A DNA stretch of 64,000 nt from Curtobacterium sp. MCBA15_008 (GCF_001865065.1 NZ_MJGN01000075.1:62001-126000); one strand, 5' to 3'; shown: positions 40,296-49,558, numbered from the stretch's first letter. Notes: generated by a model not told the origin, from the letters alone. Translations and numbers: made by a program.

Positions 40296-41702
40296 TCAGC
40301 GACCGGCCTGTTGGTGCGCGGCGACCTCGGACGGGCTGAGGAGCCGGTCGAACACCCGGACGCCGTCGACGGAGCCGGTGAAGTAGTTCGACGGCGGGTA
40401 GTCGGACCAGTCGTTCGAGATGCGGTCGTACCCGACACGCCAGTAGCCGGCGTAGGGCTTCGACGAGGTCACGTCCGCCCTGGACCCGACGAGCGTGCCG
40501 TCCAGCCAGAGCTCGAGCCGTCCGGCGGTGTACTGGCCGACGACGTGGTGCCACTCGCCGTCCGCGACGCGGGCCGTCGACGTGACGGTCCGCGGCCAGG
40601 CGTCGTCGTGGACGCCGAACACGAGCTTGCCGGACGCTCCGACGTACACCGCGCGGTCGTAGGACCCGGAGGTGCCCGATGCGCCGCTCCCGAACCCGAT
40701 GACGCGACCCTGTGCACGGTCGGTGCGGAACCACGCCTCGGCGGCGAAGACCGCCGGCCCGGTCGTACGACGAGTGCTGACCACGGTCCCGAGTGCGCCG
40801 GAGGTGGCCGTCAGTTCCACGGACGGAGCCTCGGCGCACGACCCGTTCCGGCGCTGGACGCCGGCCGACATGGTGCCGCTCCCGCCCGAGCCGGTCGAGT
40901 CCACGGCGGTCGAGCCGCCCTTCTCGGAGAAGTCCCACGCGAACACCGGGTCGCCCTGCACCGTCGAGAAGCACGGGAACGCCCCGGACGACCGCATGGT
41001 CGCCGCGGTGGTAGTGGAGCCGGAGAAGGCAGCGCTCGCGCCGGTGGCGGCGACGAGGGCCAACGCCACGGCCACGGTCGCGACACCCGCCGCCGATCCC
41101 GAGCGGTCGCTGGTGACCCCCGCCGTCTCCCCCATCCCTCCGCGCGGCGAACCACACCGCACGCAGGGGGCGCCGGCGAGGATGCGTCGGTCGACGCGGG
41201 ACAGCATCACGAGGAGGGCGACGGCGGCCGCACCGGCCGCGAGCGACAGCCAGGCCCCGGAACGGATCCACGTGCCGGGGAGCCCGACCAGCGGGACCCG
41301 GACCACGCCGACGCCGAGGACCGCGTCCCGGGCGACGGGTGTGCGGTCGGCCGCCGGGTTGGCGTCGCCGCGGAGCCGCAGGGAACCGTCACGCTCGACC
41401 CGCTCCAGGCGGTGCAGCCGGAGCCGATCGGCGTGGTCGGGGTCCTCGACGAGGAGCACCCGGCCGGGCGTGTGCTCGCGGTCGTCGACCGGCACGGCTG
41501 CGACGACGTCCCCTGCAGCGATGGCGGGTGCCATGGAGCCGGAGACGACCGTCGTGACGTGCCACCCCAGTGCTGCGGGCACCGCTGCCCAGACCCCCAG
41601 GAGCACCAGCGTCCAGAGGAGGGTGCGCGCCGCGAGCGCGGTGGACACCGGCAGGGCGTCACCGGTGCAGCGGGCGGGACGCGGGTCGGACATCCGTCGC
41701 AT
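40296..41702 (-). CDS. SipW-type signal peptidase fused to a LamG domain
   Basis: One uninterrupted 468-codon frame. Residues 24-45 are a membrane anchor; TTVVSGSMAPAIAAGD holds the catalytic Ser56, and LRLHRLERVERDGSLRLRGD has His97 where bacterial-type enzymes have Lys, as in SipW/eukaryotic-type S26 peptidases. A second membrane segment (about 151-168), a CVRCG motif and a signal-like stretch (about 205-226) follow, then a LamG/concanavalin-like domain (AEAWFRTDRAQGRV, GEWHHVVGQYTAGRLELWLDG). GAGGAG precedes ATG 41702. A separate LamG gene starting at Met 41135 has poor ribosome-site spacing, so a fusion is favoured but not proven. Confidence 0.72.
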   Translation of the reverse strand: MRRMSDPRPARCTGDALPVSTALAARTLLWTLVLLGVWAAVPAALGWHVTTVVSGSMAPAIAAGDVVAAVPVDDREHTPGRVLLVEDPDHADRLRLHRLERVERDGSLRLRGDANPAADRTPVARDAVLGVGVVRVPLVGLPGTWIRSGAWLSLAAGAAAVALLVMLSRVDRRILAGAPCVRCGSPRGGMGETAGVTSDRSGSAAGVATVAVALALVAATGASAAFSGSTTTAATMRSSGAFPCFSTVQGDPVFAWDFSEKGGSTAVDSTGSGGSGTMSAGVQRRNGSCAEAPSVELTATSGALGTVVSTRRTTGPAVFAAEAWFRTDRAQGRVIGFGSGASGTSGSYDRAVYVGASGKLVFGVHDDAWPRTVTSTARVADGEWHHVVGQYTAGRLELWLDGTLVGSRADVTSSKPYAGYWRVGYDRISNDWSDYPPSNYFTGSVDGVRVFDRLLSPSEVAAHQQAGR

Positions 41703-41755
41703 GGCGGCTCCTCGGGCTCGATCGGTGGGTTGGCGGTGGTCGGGAGTGCGACGGG

Positions 41756-42337
41756 TCAGTCGGACTGGGCTTCCCACACGAAGGTCGTGCCGGCGGCGGC
41801 GCCCTGCGCGGTGTTCGGCGTGCCCGGGTCGAGCTCGTACGAGAACCGGTAGGTCGCGGCATCGGTCCCGGTCGACGGGGTCCAGGAGTCCAGACCCGTC
41901 GCGAACGAGGTGGCGGTCGCGAGGGACGCCAGGGTGCCGTCGTGGACGGTCGACGACGCGGTGAAGGTCGAGCAGTCCCCGGCCGTCCCCAGCGCACCGC
42001 GCTCGACGGTCATGCCGAGGTGCTGGGCGACGGCGTCCTCGTCGAGGTTGTCGGCGGTGAAGAGCTTCACCGTGGACGCCTTCGAGGTGTCCGCGGTGAC
42101 GGTGATGCAGTTGGAGCCGGTGTCCCCGGGGACCAGGTCGGCGACGTCGAACAACGCCAGCCCCTGGTCGTCGTCCTGCAGGGCGACGGCGCCGGTCCGC
42201 CACGAGTTGCCGGCGTTGTCCGTGGAGGCCGAGAACGCGGCGTAGGACGCGGTGGCGATGACGGCTCCGCTCGCCACCACGGCGAGGGGCAGCGCGATCC
42301 ACGCGGCGAGACGGCTCTGACGGGTGGTGATGTGCAT
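41756..42337 (-). CDS. TasA/camelysin-like SipW-dependent exported protein
   Basis: A 193-residue protein with a long signal (LPLAVVASGAVIATASYAAFSASTDN, given in part: ATASYAAFSAST) of the SipW-dependent type. The mature domain (VADLVPGDTGSNCITVTADTS) is a camelysin/TasA-like beta-sandwich. Homologues form extracellular fibres or matrix. AAGGAG stands just before ATG 42337. The adjacent SipW-type peptidase is its obvious processing enzyme, so the two genes make a dedicated matrix module. Confidence 0.82.
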   Translation of the reverse strand: MHITTRQSRLAAWIALPLAVVASGAVIATASYAAFSASTDNAGNSWRTGAVALQDDDQGLALFDVADLVPGDTGSNCITVTADTSKASTVKLFTADNLDEDAVAQHLGMTVERGALGTAGDCSTFTASSTVHDGTLASLATATSFATGLDSWTPSTGTDAATYRFSYELDPGTPNTAQGAAAGTTFVWEAQSD

Positions 42338-42569
42338 GGTGCTCCTTCAGCAGTGCGGTATGTGCAATCTGAAATACACTGTACCAACGTTCACAAGCAG
42401 GTGCAATGGAATCAGCCGCGGCGGCCGTGGACCCATCCGTGACACCGGGCGTACCGTGGCCGCGTCGACCCCTCGTCGCGGAACCGACCGACGTCCCACC
42501 GGTGCTGCGCCCGGCTGCCGATCCACTCAGGAACCCGCTCCGGGCGAACGCGCCCGTTGCGGCAGATGT

Positions 42570-42592
42570 AACTTTGCAGCGAGCGCAAAGTT
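42570..42592. promoter_or_regulatory. Operator-like inverted repeat AACTTTGC-N7-GCAAAGTT
   Basis: Perfect 8-base arms (42570-42577, 42585-42592), ending 17 bases before the DHA2 pump start. Typical size and place of a TetR- or MarR-type repressor site; no such regulator is adjacent. The core TTTGC/GCAAA recalls the repeat at 21907. Confidence 0.6.
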
Positions 42593-42609
42593 TTCGGGAG
42601 ACCCTGCAC

Positions 42610-45060
42610 ATGACCCAGACCGCGACCGCACCCGCGGCACCGACGACCTCGTCGAACGCCGTGATGAACCACCGGCAGATCCTGCTGGTGATCTACGGCC
42701 TGATGGCCGGCATGTTCCTCGGCGCCCTCGACCAGACGATCGTCGGCACCGCGATCCGCACCATCGGCGACGACCTGCACGGGCTCGACCAGCAGGCGTG
42801 GGTGACGACGGGCTACCTGATCGCGTCGACGATCACGACGCCGATCTACGGCAAGCTCTCCGACATCTTCGGCCGGCGCCCGCTGTTCCTCACCGCGATC
42901 GGCATCTTCATCCTCGGGTCGTTCGCGGCGTCGTTCTCGACGTCGATGCTCATGCTCGCCGGCTTCCGCGCGCTGCAGGGCCTCGGCGCCGGTGGCCTGA
43001 TGTCCCTGCCGCTGGCGATCATGGGCGACATGCTCGCGCCCCGTGAGCGGGCGAAGTACCAGGGCTACTTCCTGGCCGTGTTCGGCATCTCCAGCGTGAT
43101 CGGCCCCCTGGTCGGCGGGGTCTTCGCCGGGTCGGGCGAGCTGCTCTTCATCTCCGGCTGGCGCTGGGTCTTCCTGATCAACGTGCCGATCGGCATCATC
43201 GCGCTGTTCATGGTGCTGACGTTCCTGCACCTGCCGAAGTTCGGGAACCGCGGCAAGCCCCGCATCGACTGGTGGGGTGCGACCCTCGTCATCGTCACGC
43301 TCGTGCCGCTGCTCCTCATCGCCGAGCAGGGTCGCGAGTGGGGCTGGGACTCCGCGGCGGCCTTCGCCTGCTACGGCATCGGAGCGGCCGGCCTCGTCGC
43401 GTTCATCCTCGTCGAGCGCGCCATGAAGGACGACGCGATCCTGCCGCTGAAGCTGTTCGGGTCGCGGGTCTTCTCGATGTCGGCGGTGCTGTCCGTCCTG
43501 GTCGGCTTCGGCATGTTCGGCGCGATGCTGACCATCCCGCTCTACCTGCAGATCGTGAAGGGCGTCACCCCGACCGAGTCCGGCTTCGCGATGCTGCCGA
43601 TGGTGCTCGGCCTGATGATCTCCTCGATCGCGTCGGGCCAGATCATCTCGCGGACCGGCAACTACCAGGTCTTCCCGATCACCGGCACGGCCTTCACGGC
43701 CATCGGCTTCACGGTCCTGACGTTCCTCACCGCCGACCGGCCCCTCTGGTTCCTGATGCTCGGCATGTTCGGCATCGGCCTCGGGCTCGGGCAGCTGATG
43801 CAGACCCTGACCCTGGCGGCGCAGAACTCCGTCAGCCCTCGGGACATCGGCGTCGCGACCAGTGCGGCGACCTTCTTCCGCCAGATCGGCGGCACCATGG
43901 GCACCGCCGTGCTGCTCTCGGTGCTGTTCACCCTGATGCCGACGAACATCACCGCGGCGATGCAGAACGAGAGCGACCTCAAGCCCGCCCTCAACGCCGC
44001 CCTCACCCCCTCGGTCGCGAACGCCGCCGACAACAAGGGCGTGATGGACCAGATCTGGAACAAGATCGTCGACCCGGTGAAGCAGAACGTGCAGGACGGC
44101 CTCAACAAGGGCGCCGTGCAGGCCAAGGAGGCGGCCGACGCCGCCGTGACGAAGCAGGTCACCGCGAGCGTGCAGCAGCAGGTCGCAGCGGGCCGGGTGC
44201 CGGCTGCGTCCGCCGACGCGGTCATCGCGCAGCAGGTCGCCGCGGCGAAGCCCGCCGCCGAGCAGCAGGCACTCGAGACCGCCGCCACGAAGGCGGACGC
44301 CGAGGTCGTCGACGGCACGCTCCAGGTCGACTACTCGAACGCCGACCAGCGGTCGAACGTCGTCGACGAGGTCGCGCCGGCCCTCGTCAAGCAGCTCAAG
44401 AGCGGTGACTCGAGCGCGAACTCGTCGTCCAGCGCCGCGACGAGCGACACCTCGTTCCTCAACGGCGCGGACAAGCGTCTGACCCGCCCGTTCCTGGTCG
44501 GGTTCAGCGACTCCGCGGTCGTCGTCTACTGGGTCGGGCTCGCCGTGATCCTGCTCGCGTTCGTCCTCACCTGGTTCTTCCGGGTGCCGCCGCTCCGCAA
44601 GGTCTCGGCCCTGCAGGAGCAGGCGAACGCCGCGAAGGACGACGCCGACCGCTTGTCCGTCGATGCCCAACGCGCGGCAGCGGACACCGGGTCCCTCGTC
44701 TCGCCCGACACCGGGTCGATGGCGATCGTGCCGACGTCGCCGGACGTCCCGTCACAGCCCCGGTCCGCCGGTTCCGCGGTCGGGTCGGGACTGCCTGGAG
44801 GCACGACCTCCTCCGCCACGCCGGCACCGACCGACGCCACGCGCGCACCCCTGCCGAACGCGACCACGCACGGCGCGCACTCCGCCGCTGCCCCGGTCGA
44901 CGAGCCGCCCGCCACCACCGGTGCCATCCGGACCCGGGCCGCCCACGCCGCTCCGACGCTCGTCGACGCGACCCCGGAACCGACCGCAGCGGACGCGGCG
45001 GACCCGAGTCGCGCCTCCAGGCCCGACGAGCACGCGCACGGCCGTCACTCGGCCGAGTAG
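42610..45060 (+). CDS. DHA2-family (14-TM) drug efflux MFS transporter with large insert
   Basis: An 816-residue MFS pump of the EmrB/QacA group. [27 protein letters not shown] and the motif C-like SVIGPLVGG are clear, with 13 segments by residue 440 and a last one at 634-656. Between them lies an unusually long outside segment (443-630), Ala/Gln-rich and probably helical ([20 protein letters not shown]). A 155-residue disordered Pro/Ala/Thr tail ends the protein. It likely expels hydrophobic drugs. Start ATG 42610 follows GGGAG; the operator-like repeat lies just upstream. Confidence 0.87.
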   Translation: MTQTATAPAAPTTSSNAVMNHRQILLVIYGLMAGMFLGALDQTIVGTAIRTIGDDLHGLDQQAWVTTGYLIASTITTPIYGKLSDIFGRRPLFLTAIGIFILGSFAASFSTSMLMLAGFRALQGLGAGGLMSLPLAIMGDMLAPRERAKYQGYFLAVFGISSVIGPLVGGVFAGSGELLFISGWRWVFLINVPIGIIALFMVLTFLHLPKFGNRGKPRIDWWGATLVIVTLVPLLLIAEQGREWGWDSAAAFACYGIGAAGLVAFILVERAMKDDAILPLKLFGSRVFSMSAVLSVLVGFGMFGAMLTIPLYLQIVKGVTPTESGFAMLPMVLGLMISSIASGQIISRTGNYQVFPITGTAFTAIGFTVLTFLTADRPLWFLMLGMFGIGLGLGQLMQTLTLAAQNSVSPRDIGVATSAATFFRQIGGTMGTAVLLSVLFTLMPTNITAAMQNESDLKPALNAALTPSVANAADNKGVMDQIWNKIVDPVKQNVQDGLNKGAVQAKEAADAAVTKQVTASVQQQVAAGRVPAASADAVIAQQVAAAKPAAEQQALETAATKADAEVVDGTLQVDYSNADQRSNVVDEVAPALVKQLKSGDSSANSSSSAATSDTSFLNGADKRLTRPFLVGFSDSAVVVYWVGLAVILLAFVLTWFFRVPPLRKVSALQEQANAAKDDADRLSVDAQRAAADTGSLVSPDTGSMAIVPTSPDVPSQPRSAGSAVGSGLPGGTTSSATPAPTDATRAPLPNATTHGAHSAAAPVDEPPATTGAIRTRAAHAAPTLVDATPEPTAADAADPSRASRPDEHAHGRHSAE
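45010..45020. repeat. CGCGCCTCCAG at the end of the DHA2 gene
   Basis: Exact dispersed 11-mer, coding for part of the disordered tail. Confidence 0.45.
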
Positions 45061-45096
45061 CCGACCACCTGCCGGTCGGGACCTTCCGACTCGGAA

Positions 45097-45132
45097 CGAC
45101 GAGGTCGCTGTCGTCCGACAGCGACCTCGTCG
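45097..45132. terminator. Perfect 17-bp hairpin between convergent genes
   Basis: Arms at 45097-45113 and 45116-45132 (CGACGAGGTCGCTGTCG and its complement) with a 2-base loop. It lies between the DHA2 gene end and the methyltransferase gene end, suited to ending both. Confidence 0.65.
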
Positions 45133-45243
45133 TCGCTGCGCGCCTGCAACCGTTGCCGCCGCGGGGGAACGCCATGCTCGATGTCGTACGACGACGCCGT
45201 CGCTCGTTGCGCACGCGCGTCCGCGCGCGTCGACCCGCCCGCG

Positions 45244-46137
45244 TCAGCTCGCGGAGGCGGCGGACGGTCCCGCGATCTCGAACGACGCACCGGGCAGGCG
45301 ACGGCGTATCACGTCGACGGCCACCGGGTTGTCGTCCACGAGCACGAAGCGTCGGCCGAGCGCCTGCGCGACCGCGCCCGTCGTGCCGCTGCCCGCGAAG
45401 AAGTCGAGGACCCAGTCCCCCTCGCGCGACGACGCCTGCACGATCCGCCGCAGCACCCCCTCGGGCTTCTGCGTCGGGTAGCCGGTCTTCTCCTTGCCGG
45501 TCGGCGACACGATCGTGTGCCACCAGACGTCGGTGGGGAGCTTGCCGCGCTCCCGCTTCTCGGCGGTGACGAGCCCTGGCGCCATGTACGGCTCGCGATC
45601 GACCGCCGACGAGTCGAACCAGTACTGCGACGGGTCCTTCACGTAGACCAGGATCGTGTCGTGCTTCGTCGGCCAGCGGGAGCGTGACTTCGCGCCGAAG
45701 TCGTACGCCCAGACGATCTCGTTGAGGAACGCGTCGCGGCCGAAGAGCGCGTCGAGCAGGACCTTGGCGTAGTGCGACTCGCGGTAGTCCAGGTGCAGGT
45801 AGAGGGTGCCGTCGTCGGCGAGGAGCCGCCACGCCTCGAGCAGCCGGGGCTCGAGGAACGACCAGTAGTCGTCGAACCGGTCGTCGAAGCGCATCAGGTC
45901 GCCGCGGACGCGCTCGTAGCTGCTCCCCCGGAAACCGGTCACGGTCTCGCGGCGTCGGTCGGCGCTGCCGGTCGTGTCGCGGACCGCTGCGCTCGCGTGC
46001 CGGCGCTGGTAGCGGCCCGTGTTGAACGGCGGGTCGAGGTAGACGAGCGTGAAGGAACCGTCCGCCAGGGTCGGCAGGACGTCGAGGTTGTCCCCGAGGA
46101 CCACCCGGTCCGGACCGCGATCGTCTCCGCTCTGCAC
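45244..46137 (-). CDS. Solitary beta-class DNA methyltransferase
   Basis: A 297-residue site-specific DNA (adenine N6 or cytosine N4) methyltransferase. The catalytic motif LVYLDPPFNTG (DPPF, residues 35-38) precedes the SAM motif DFFAGSGTTGAVAQ (247-253), which is the beta order; the segment between holds a probable target-recognition region. TQKPEG is also typical. No restriction endonuclease gene is adjacent, so it may be an orphan, regulatory enzyme. GTG 46137 is set by a CAGAAT box 6 bases upstream; the ORF extension to 46323 overlaps the divergent gene. Confidence 0.85.
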   Translation of the reverse strand: MQSGDDRGPDRVVLGDNLDVLPTLADGSFTLVYLDPPFNTGRYQRRHASAAVRDTTGSADRRRETVTGFRGSSYERVRGDLMRFDDRFDDYWSFLEPRLLEAWRLLADDGTLYLHLDYRESHYAKVLLDALFGRDAFLNEIVWAYDFGAKSRSRWPTKHDTILVYVKDPSQYWFDSSAVDREPYMAPGLVTAEKRERGKLPTDVWWHTIVSPTGKEKTGYPTQKPEGVLRRIVQASSREGDWVLDFFAGSGTTGAVAQALGRRFVLVDDNPVAVDVIRRRLPGASFEIAGPSAASAS

Positions 46138-46143
46138 CCGTTC

Positions 46144-46149
46144 ATTCTG
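46144..46149 (-). promoter_or_regulatory. -10 box (CAGAAT), leaderless start at 46137
   Basis: On the minus strand CAGAAT ends 6 bases before the GTG. Confidence 0.4.
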
Positions 46150-46188
46150 GTGTACCCGGGCGATCAGCCGATCGTGTCCGAGCGCGGG

Positions 46189-46194
46189 TATCTT
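46189..46194 (+). promoter_or_regulatory. -10 box (TATCTT), leaderless start at 46202
   Basis: TATCTT ends 7 bases before ATG 46202. Confidence 0.5.
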
Positions 46195-46201
46195 CGCCGT
46201 C

Positions 46202-46486
46202 ATGGCATCACCCGAGGTCCGCAACGACACGGACAAGCAGCAGTACTCCCTGGTCGAGGACGGCGAGGTCATCGGCTTCGCCGCGTACGAGCTCGACGAC
46301 GACGAGATCCGGTTCGTGCACACCGAGGTCGACCCCGCGCACCGTGGGGGCGGTCACGCGTCGATCCTGGTCGAGCACGCGCTCGACGACGTCCGGTCCG
46401 GCTCATTGCGCGTCGTGCCGCAGTGCAGCTACGTGAAGGCCTGGATCGAGAAGCACCCGGACTACCAGGAGCTCACGACCCGCTGA
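46202..46486 (+). CDS. GNAT-like N-acetyltransferase, YjdJ type
   Basis: A 94-residue compact acetyltransferase. ALVEDGEVIGFAAYELDDDE-like strands (here YSLVEDGEVIGFAAYEL) lead to HTEVDPAHRGGGHASILVEH, which holds the pyrophosphate-binding RGGGHAS loop. LRVVPQCSYVKAWIEKHPDY completes the short COG2388 fold. Substrate unknown. A TATCTT box precedes the start at leaderless spacing. Confidence 0.83.
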   Translation: MASPEVRNDTDKQQYSLVEDGEVIGFAAYELDDDEIRFVHTEVDPAHRGGGHASILVEHALDDVRSGSLRVVPQCSYVKAWIEKHPDYQELTTR

Positions 46487-46504
46487 GTGGCGCCGTGCCG
46501 CGGC

Positions 46505-46834
46505 TCAGTAGCTGCGGTCGTGCGTGCCCGCGCGGGCTTCGTGTCGGCCGGCGCTCCGCACCGCGGGGACCTTGATGAGCACGCTGCCGCTGAGCAGGTC
46601 GTGGTCGTCGTCCGCCGGCGTCGGGGCTTCCCTCGGGAGGCGCGACTGCCGTTCGTACTCCGCCTGCGTCTCGTGACGGGTCGGCGCGAAGACCTCGTCC
46701 ATCATCGAGATCACACCGCCGGAGCCGCCGCTGCGTGTGGCCTTGTTCGACAGGTCGATCCACCCCACGCGATCAGCGACCCACACCACGACGGCCGCGG
46801 CGGCCACCGCCCCCAGCAGGATCAACCAGTTCAC
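46505..46834 (-). CDS. Single-span membrane protein of unknown function
   Basis: A 109-residue protein with one N-terminal membrane helix (WLILLGAVAAAAVVVWVADRV) and a charged cytoplasmic part (SMMDEVFAPTRHETQAEYERQ). No known domain. The GTG start at 46834 has a TAGCCT box 7 bases upstream. Its 3' end lies 18 bases from the convergent GNAT gene. Confidence 0.7.
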   Translation of the reverse strand: MNWLILLGAVAAAAVVVWVADRVGWIDLSNKATRSGGSGGVISMMDEVFAPTRHETQAEYERQSRLPREAPTPADDDHDLLSGSVLIKVPAVRSAGRHEARAGTHDRSY

Positions 46835-46841
46835 GCTGACG

Positions 46842-46847
46842 AGGCTA
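46842..46847 (-). promoter_or_regulatory. -10 box (TAGCCT), leaderless start at 46834
   Basis: On the minus strand TAGCCT ends 7 bases before the GTG. Confidence 0.5.
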
Positions 46848-46942
46848 CGTGGGGTCCCGAGGGCCGACATCAGCCGCGCGGGGGATTCTCGTGATCCGCA
46901 CACGTCGTCCTCCAGGACGATGTCCGGCCCGGGTGCGCGTGC

Positions 46943-46948
46943 CAGGAT
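46943..46948 (+). promoter_or_regulatory. -10 box (CAGGAT), leaderless start at 46955
   Basis: CAGGAT ends 6 bases before the GTG, as at pgm. Confidence 0.45.
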
Positions 46949-46954
46949 GACCAC

Positions 46955-48508
46955 GTGCTCGACGACGCAGACCGTGACCTGATGCGGGCGTTCGCCCGCT
47001 ACATCGAGAAGGCGAACGAACTCGCCGCCGCCGAGCAGCAGGCGGTGCTCACGCCCGTCGGTGAACGCATCCGCGAGCACCTCGGCGTCGACCCGCAGTC
47101 CGTCCCCGTGGTCACCGAGGAGTTCCCGGACCACCGGCTCGTCGACGCGGACATCGCACTCGAAGAGCTCGCCGGCACCGCGGAGGACGCACTGGTCGGC
47201 ATCGCCGGCGACGACAGCCGCTTCCACAGCTCGGTGAGCGAGCTCGTCGCCAACCCGCACACGCGCTGGGCCACGGGCCCGGTGAGCTACGCGCCGCGGG
47301 CGACCAGTGCCGACGACACCCGCCGCGTGGTGTCGTTCGGTCTCCGGTTCCTGACGTTCGACGGCACCCCGGTGGCCGTCGTGCAGCGCTCGGCGAAGCC
47401 CGAGTACGGGCGCGCACAGGCGACGCTCGAGATCCTCGCCGCCGACCAGGACGCCGGCAGCGCCTTCCTCCTGCGGCTCCGCGCGCTGATGATCGAGCGG
47501 AGCGTCCTGCGGGGGCAGGTGCTGTCGTTCGTGCAGTCCGAGTACGGGTCCGACGCCGGCGCGACGTTCCTCCGACGCCCCGAGGTCACCGCCGACGACG
47601 TCGTGCTGGGCGACGGCGTGCTCGACGAGGTCGTGGACCACGTCGTCGGGATCGGCGAACAGCGCGAGGCACTGCTCGCCGCCGGGCAGCACCTCAAGCG
47701 CGGCGTCCTGCTCTACGGGCCGCCCGGCACCGGGAAGACGCTCACCATCCGGCACCTGCTGGCGCGGACGCCCGGTGTGACCGCCATCCTGCTCACCGGG
47801 TCGAGCATCCGGGCGATCGGCTCCGCGGCCGAGATCGCGCGGACGTTCCAGCCGTCGATCGTCGTCCTCGAGGACATCGACCTCGTCGCGATGGAGCGCC
47901 ACAGCTCCCCGCAGCCGCTCCTGTTCGAGGTGCTCGACGCCCTCGACGGTCTCGACGGCGACGCCGACGTGGCGTTCGTGATGACGACGAACCGGGTCTC
48001 CGTGCTCGAACGCGCCCTCGCCGACCGTCCGGGTCGGGTGGACCTGGCCGTCGAGATCCCGTTGCCCGAACTGCCCGAGCGGGTCCGGCTGTTCCGTCGG
48101 TACGCCGCGGCGCTGCCGTTCTCCGACGAGGCCCTGTCCGAGGCGGCCGAGCGGGCGGAGGGCACCACCGGGTCGTTCGCGAAGGAGCTCATGCGACGGA
48201 GCGTCCTCGGCGCTGCCCTGCGTGACGCCGAGCCGTCGGACGTCGATCTCCGTGCGGCGCTCGACTCGCTGCTCACCGAGCGGTCGGCGCTGACGCGGAA
48301 GCTGCTCGGCACCCGATCCGGCGGCGAGGACGACGCCGAGGACGACGAGGACCCCGACGACGACGAGGTCACCTACTCGGGGTCCTACGTGGCGGTCGCG
48401 CCCCTCGCGCGCACCACGTTCCGCCCGGGCCCGATGGAGAGCCGCGTCGACCTGACCCTCCGGTCGCCCGAGGAGGACGACGACGAGGACAGCCCCCGGG
48501 ACGCGTGA
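46955..48508 (+). CDS. AAA-type ATPase
   Basis: A 517-residue classical AAA ATPase. The N-terminal 200 residues form an uncharacterised helical/beta adaptor; GVLLYGPPGTGKTL (Walker A, 255-262), SIVVLEDIDLV (Walker B), VMTTNRVSVLERALADRPGRVD (sensor and arginine finger) follow. The C-terminus is strongly acidic (DDAEDDEDPDDDE), an unusual tail that may bind basic partners. It probably remodels or unfolds proteins or complexes. GTG start at leaderless spacing from CAGGAT. Confidence 0.85.
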   Translation: MLDDADRDLMRAFARYIEKANELAAAEQQAVLTPVGERIREHLGVDPQSVPVVTEEFPDHRLVDADIALEELAGTAEDALVGIAGDDSRFHSSVSELVANPHTRWATGPVSYAPRATSADDTRRVVSFGLRFLTFDGTPVAVVQRSAKPEYGRAQATLEILAADQDAGSAFLLRLRALMIERSVLRGQVLSFVQSEYGSDAGATFLRRPEVTADDVVLGDGVLDEVVDHVVGIGEQREALLAAGQHLKRGVLLYGPPGTGKTLTIRHLLARTPGVTAILLTGSSIRAIGSAAEIARTFQPSIVVLEDIDLVAMERHSSPQPLLFEVLDALDGLDGDADVAFVMTTNRVSVLERALADRPGRVDLAVEIPLPELPERVRLFRRYAAALPFSDEALSEAAERAEGTTGSFAKELMRRSVLGAALRDAEPSDVDLRAALDSLLTERSALTRKLLGTRSGGEDDAEDDEDPDDDEVTYSGSYVAVAPLARTTFRPGPMESRVDLTLRSPEEDDDEDSPRDA

Positions 48509-49558
48509 TCAGGGAACGCGCTCGAGCCACTCCTGCGTCGCGAACTTCGTCCGCACGAGCTCCTGCGCCCGAGCCCGCTCCGCCTGGGTCACGTGCCCCT
48601 CGTGCGCGCCGTAGAGCTTCGTGAACGTGCCCTTCAGCCGCTCGATGATCTCGGCGCGGCTCAGCCCGGTCTGGGACCGCAGCGGGTCCACGCGCTTCGC
48701 CGCGCTCGTGGTCCCCTTGTCGCTCATCTTCTCGCGGCCGATCCGGAGCACCTGCACCATCTTCTCGCCGTCCATGTCGTAGCTCATGGTGGCGTGGTGG
48801 AGCAGTGATCCGGTGCCGAGACGCTTCTGGGCGGCGCCGCCGATCTTCCCCTTCGTCGAGGAGATGTCGTTGAGCGGCTGGTAGTACGCCTCGATGCCGA
48901 GGGACTTCAGCGCTTCGATCACCCACTCGTCGAGGTACGCGTACGAGTCGGCGAAGGTCATGCCCTGCACGAGGTCGGTCGGCACGTAGAGCGAGTACGA
49001 GATGATCGCGCCGGCGTCCATGAACATCGCGCCGCCGCCGGAGATCCGGCGGACGACCTCGACGCCGTACTTCGCCGCCCCTTCGGGGTCGACTTCGTTC
49101 TTGAGCGACTGGAACGACCCGATGACGACGGCCGGCTGGTCCCACTCCCAGATGCGCAGGGTCGGGCCGCGGCGGCCGGCCCCCACCTCTTCGGTGAGGA
49201 CCTGGTCGAGGGCGAGGTGCTCGTTCGGGCTGATCGGCCCCTCGTGGACGATCTCCCAGTCGTACTCCTGCCACGTGCTCGCGCGGGACAGGGCTCGGCG
49301 GACGGCGACGCCGACGGACTCGGGGGTGAAGCCGAGGAGCACGGCGTCCTCCGGCAGGGCCGCCCGGACGGCCGTGGCGATGCCGGCGGCGTCGATCGTC
49401 GCCGGCAGGCCGTTGACCGCCTGGTCGATGAGCGGGAGCGCGTCGTCGGGCTCGAGGAAGAAGTCCCCCGCCAGACGGAACTCGTGGATGACGCCGTCGA
49501 CGACCTCGAGGTCGACGACGACCAGCTTGCCCCCGGGGACCTTGTACTCACCGTGCAT
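48509..49558 (-). CDS. lplA: Lipoate-protein ligase A, domain-permuted
   Basis: A 349-residue ligase with domain order reversed relative to E. coli LplA. Residues 1-90 resemble the accessory C-terminal domain (KVPGGKLVVVDLEVVDGVIH), and the catalytic BPL/LplA part follows (RIWEWDQPAVVIGSFQSLKN, RRISGGGAMFMDAG). The KGKIGGAAQKR segment carries the likely acyl-AMP lysine. It attaches lipoate to E2 and H proteins. TAGGGT stands 6 bases before ATG 49558. The gene ends directly beside the convergent AAA gene stop. Confidence 0.88.
   Translation of the reverse strand: MHGEYKVPGGKLVVVDLEVVDGVIHEFRLAGDFFLEPDDALPLIDQAVNGLPATIDAAGIATAVRAALPEDAVLLGFTPESVGVAVRRALSRASTWQEYDWEIVHEGPISPNEHLALDQVLTEEVGAGRRGPTLRIWEWDQPAVVIGSFQSLKNEVDPEGAAKYGVEVVRRISGGGAMFMDAGAIISYSLYVPTDLVQGMTFADSYAYLDEWVIEALKSLGIEAYYQPLNDISSTKGKIGGAAQKRLGTGSLLHHATMSYDMDGEKMVQVLRIGREKMSDKGTTSAAKRVDPLRSQTGLSRAEIIERLKGTFTKLYGAHEGHVTQAERARAQELVRTKFATQEWLERVP

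Noticed and set aside
42412-44670. 752-codon minus-strand ORF opposite the DHA2 pump gene
   Set aside because: Shadow of the MFS coding sequence; composition is an antisense artefact.
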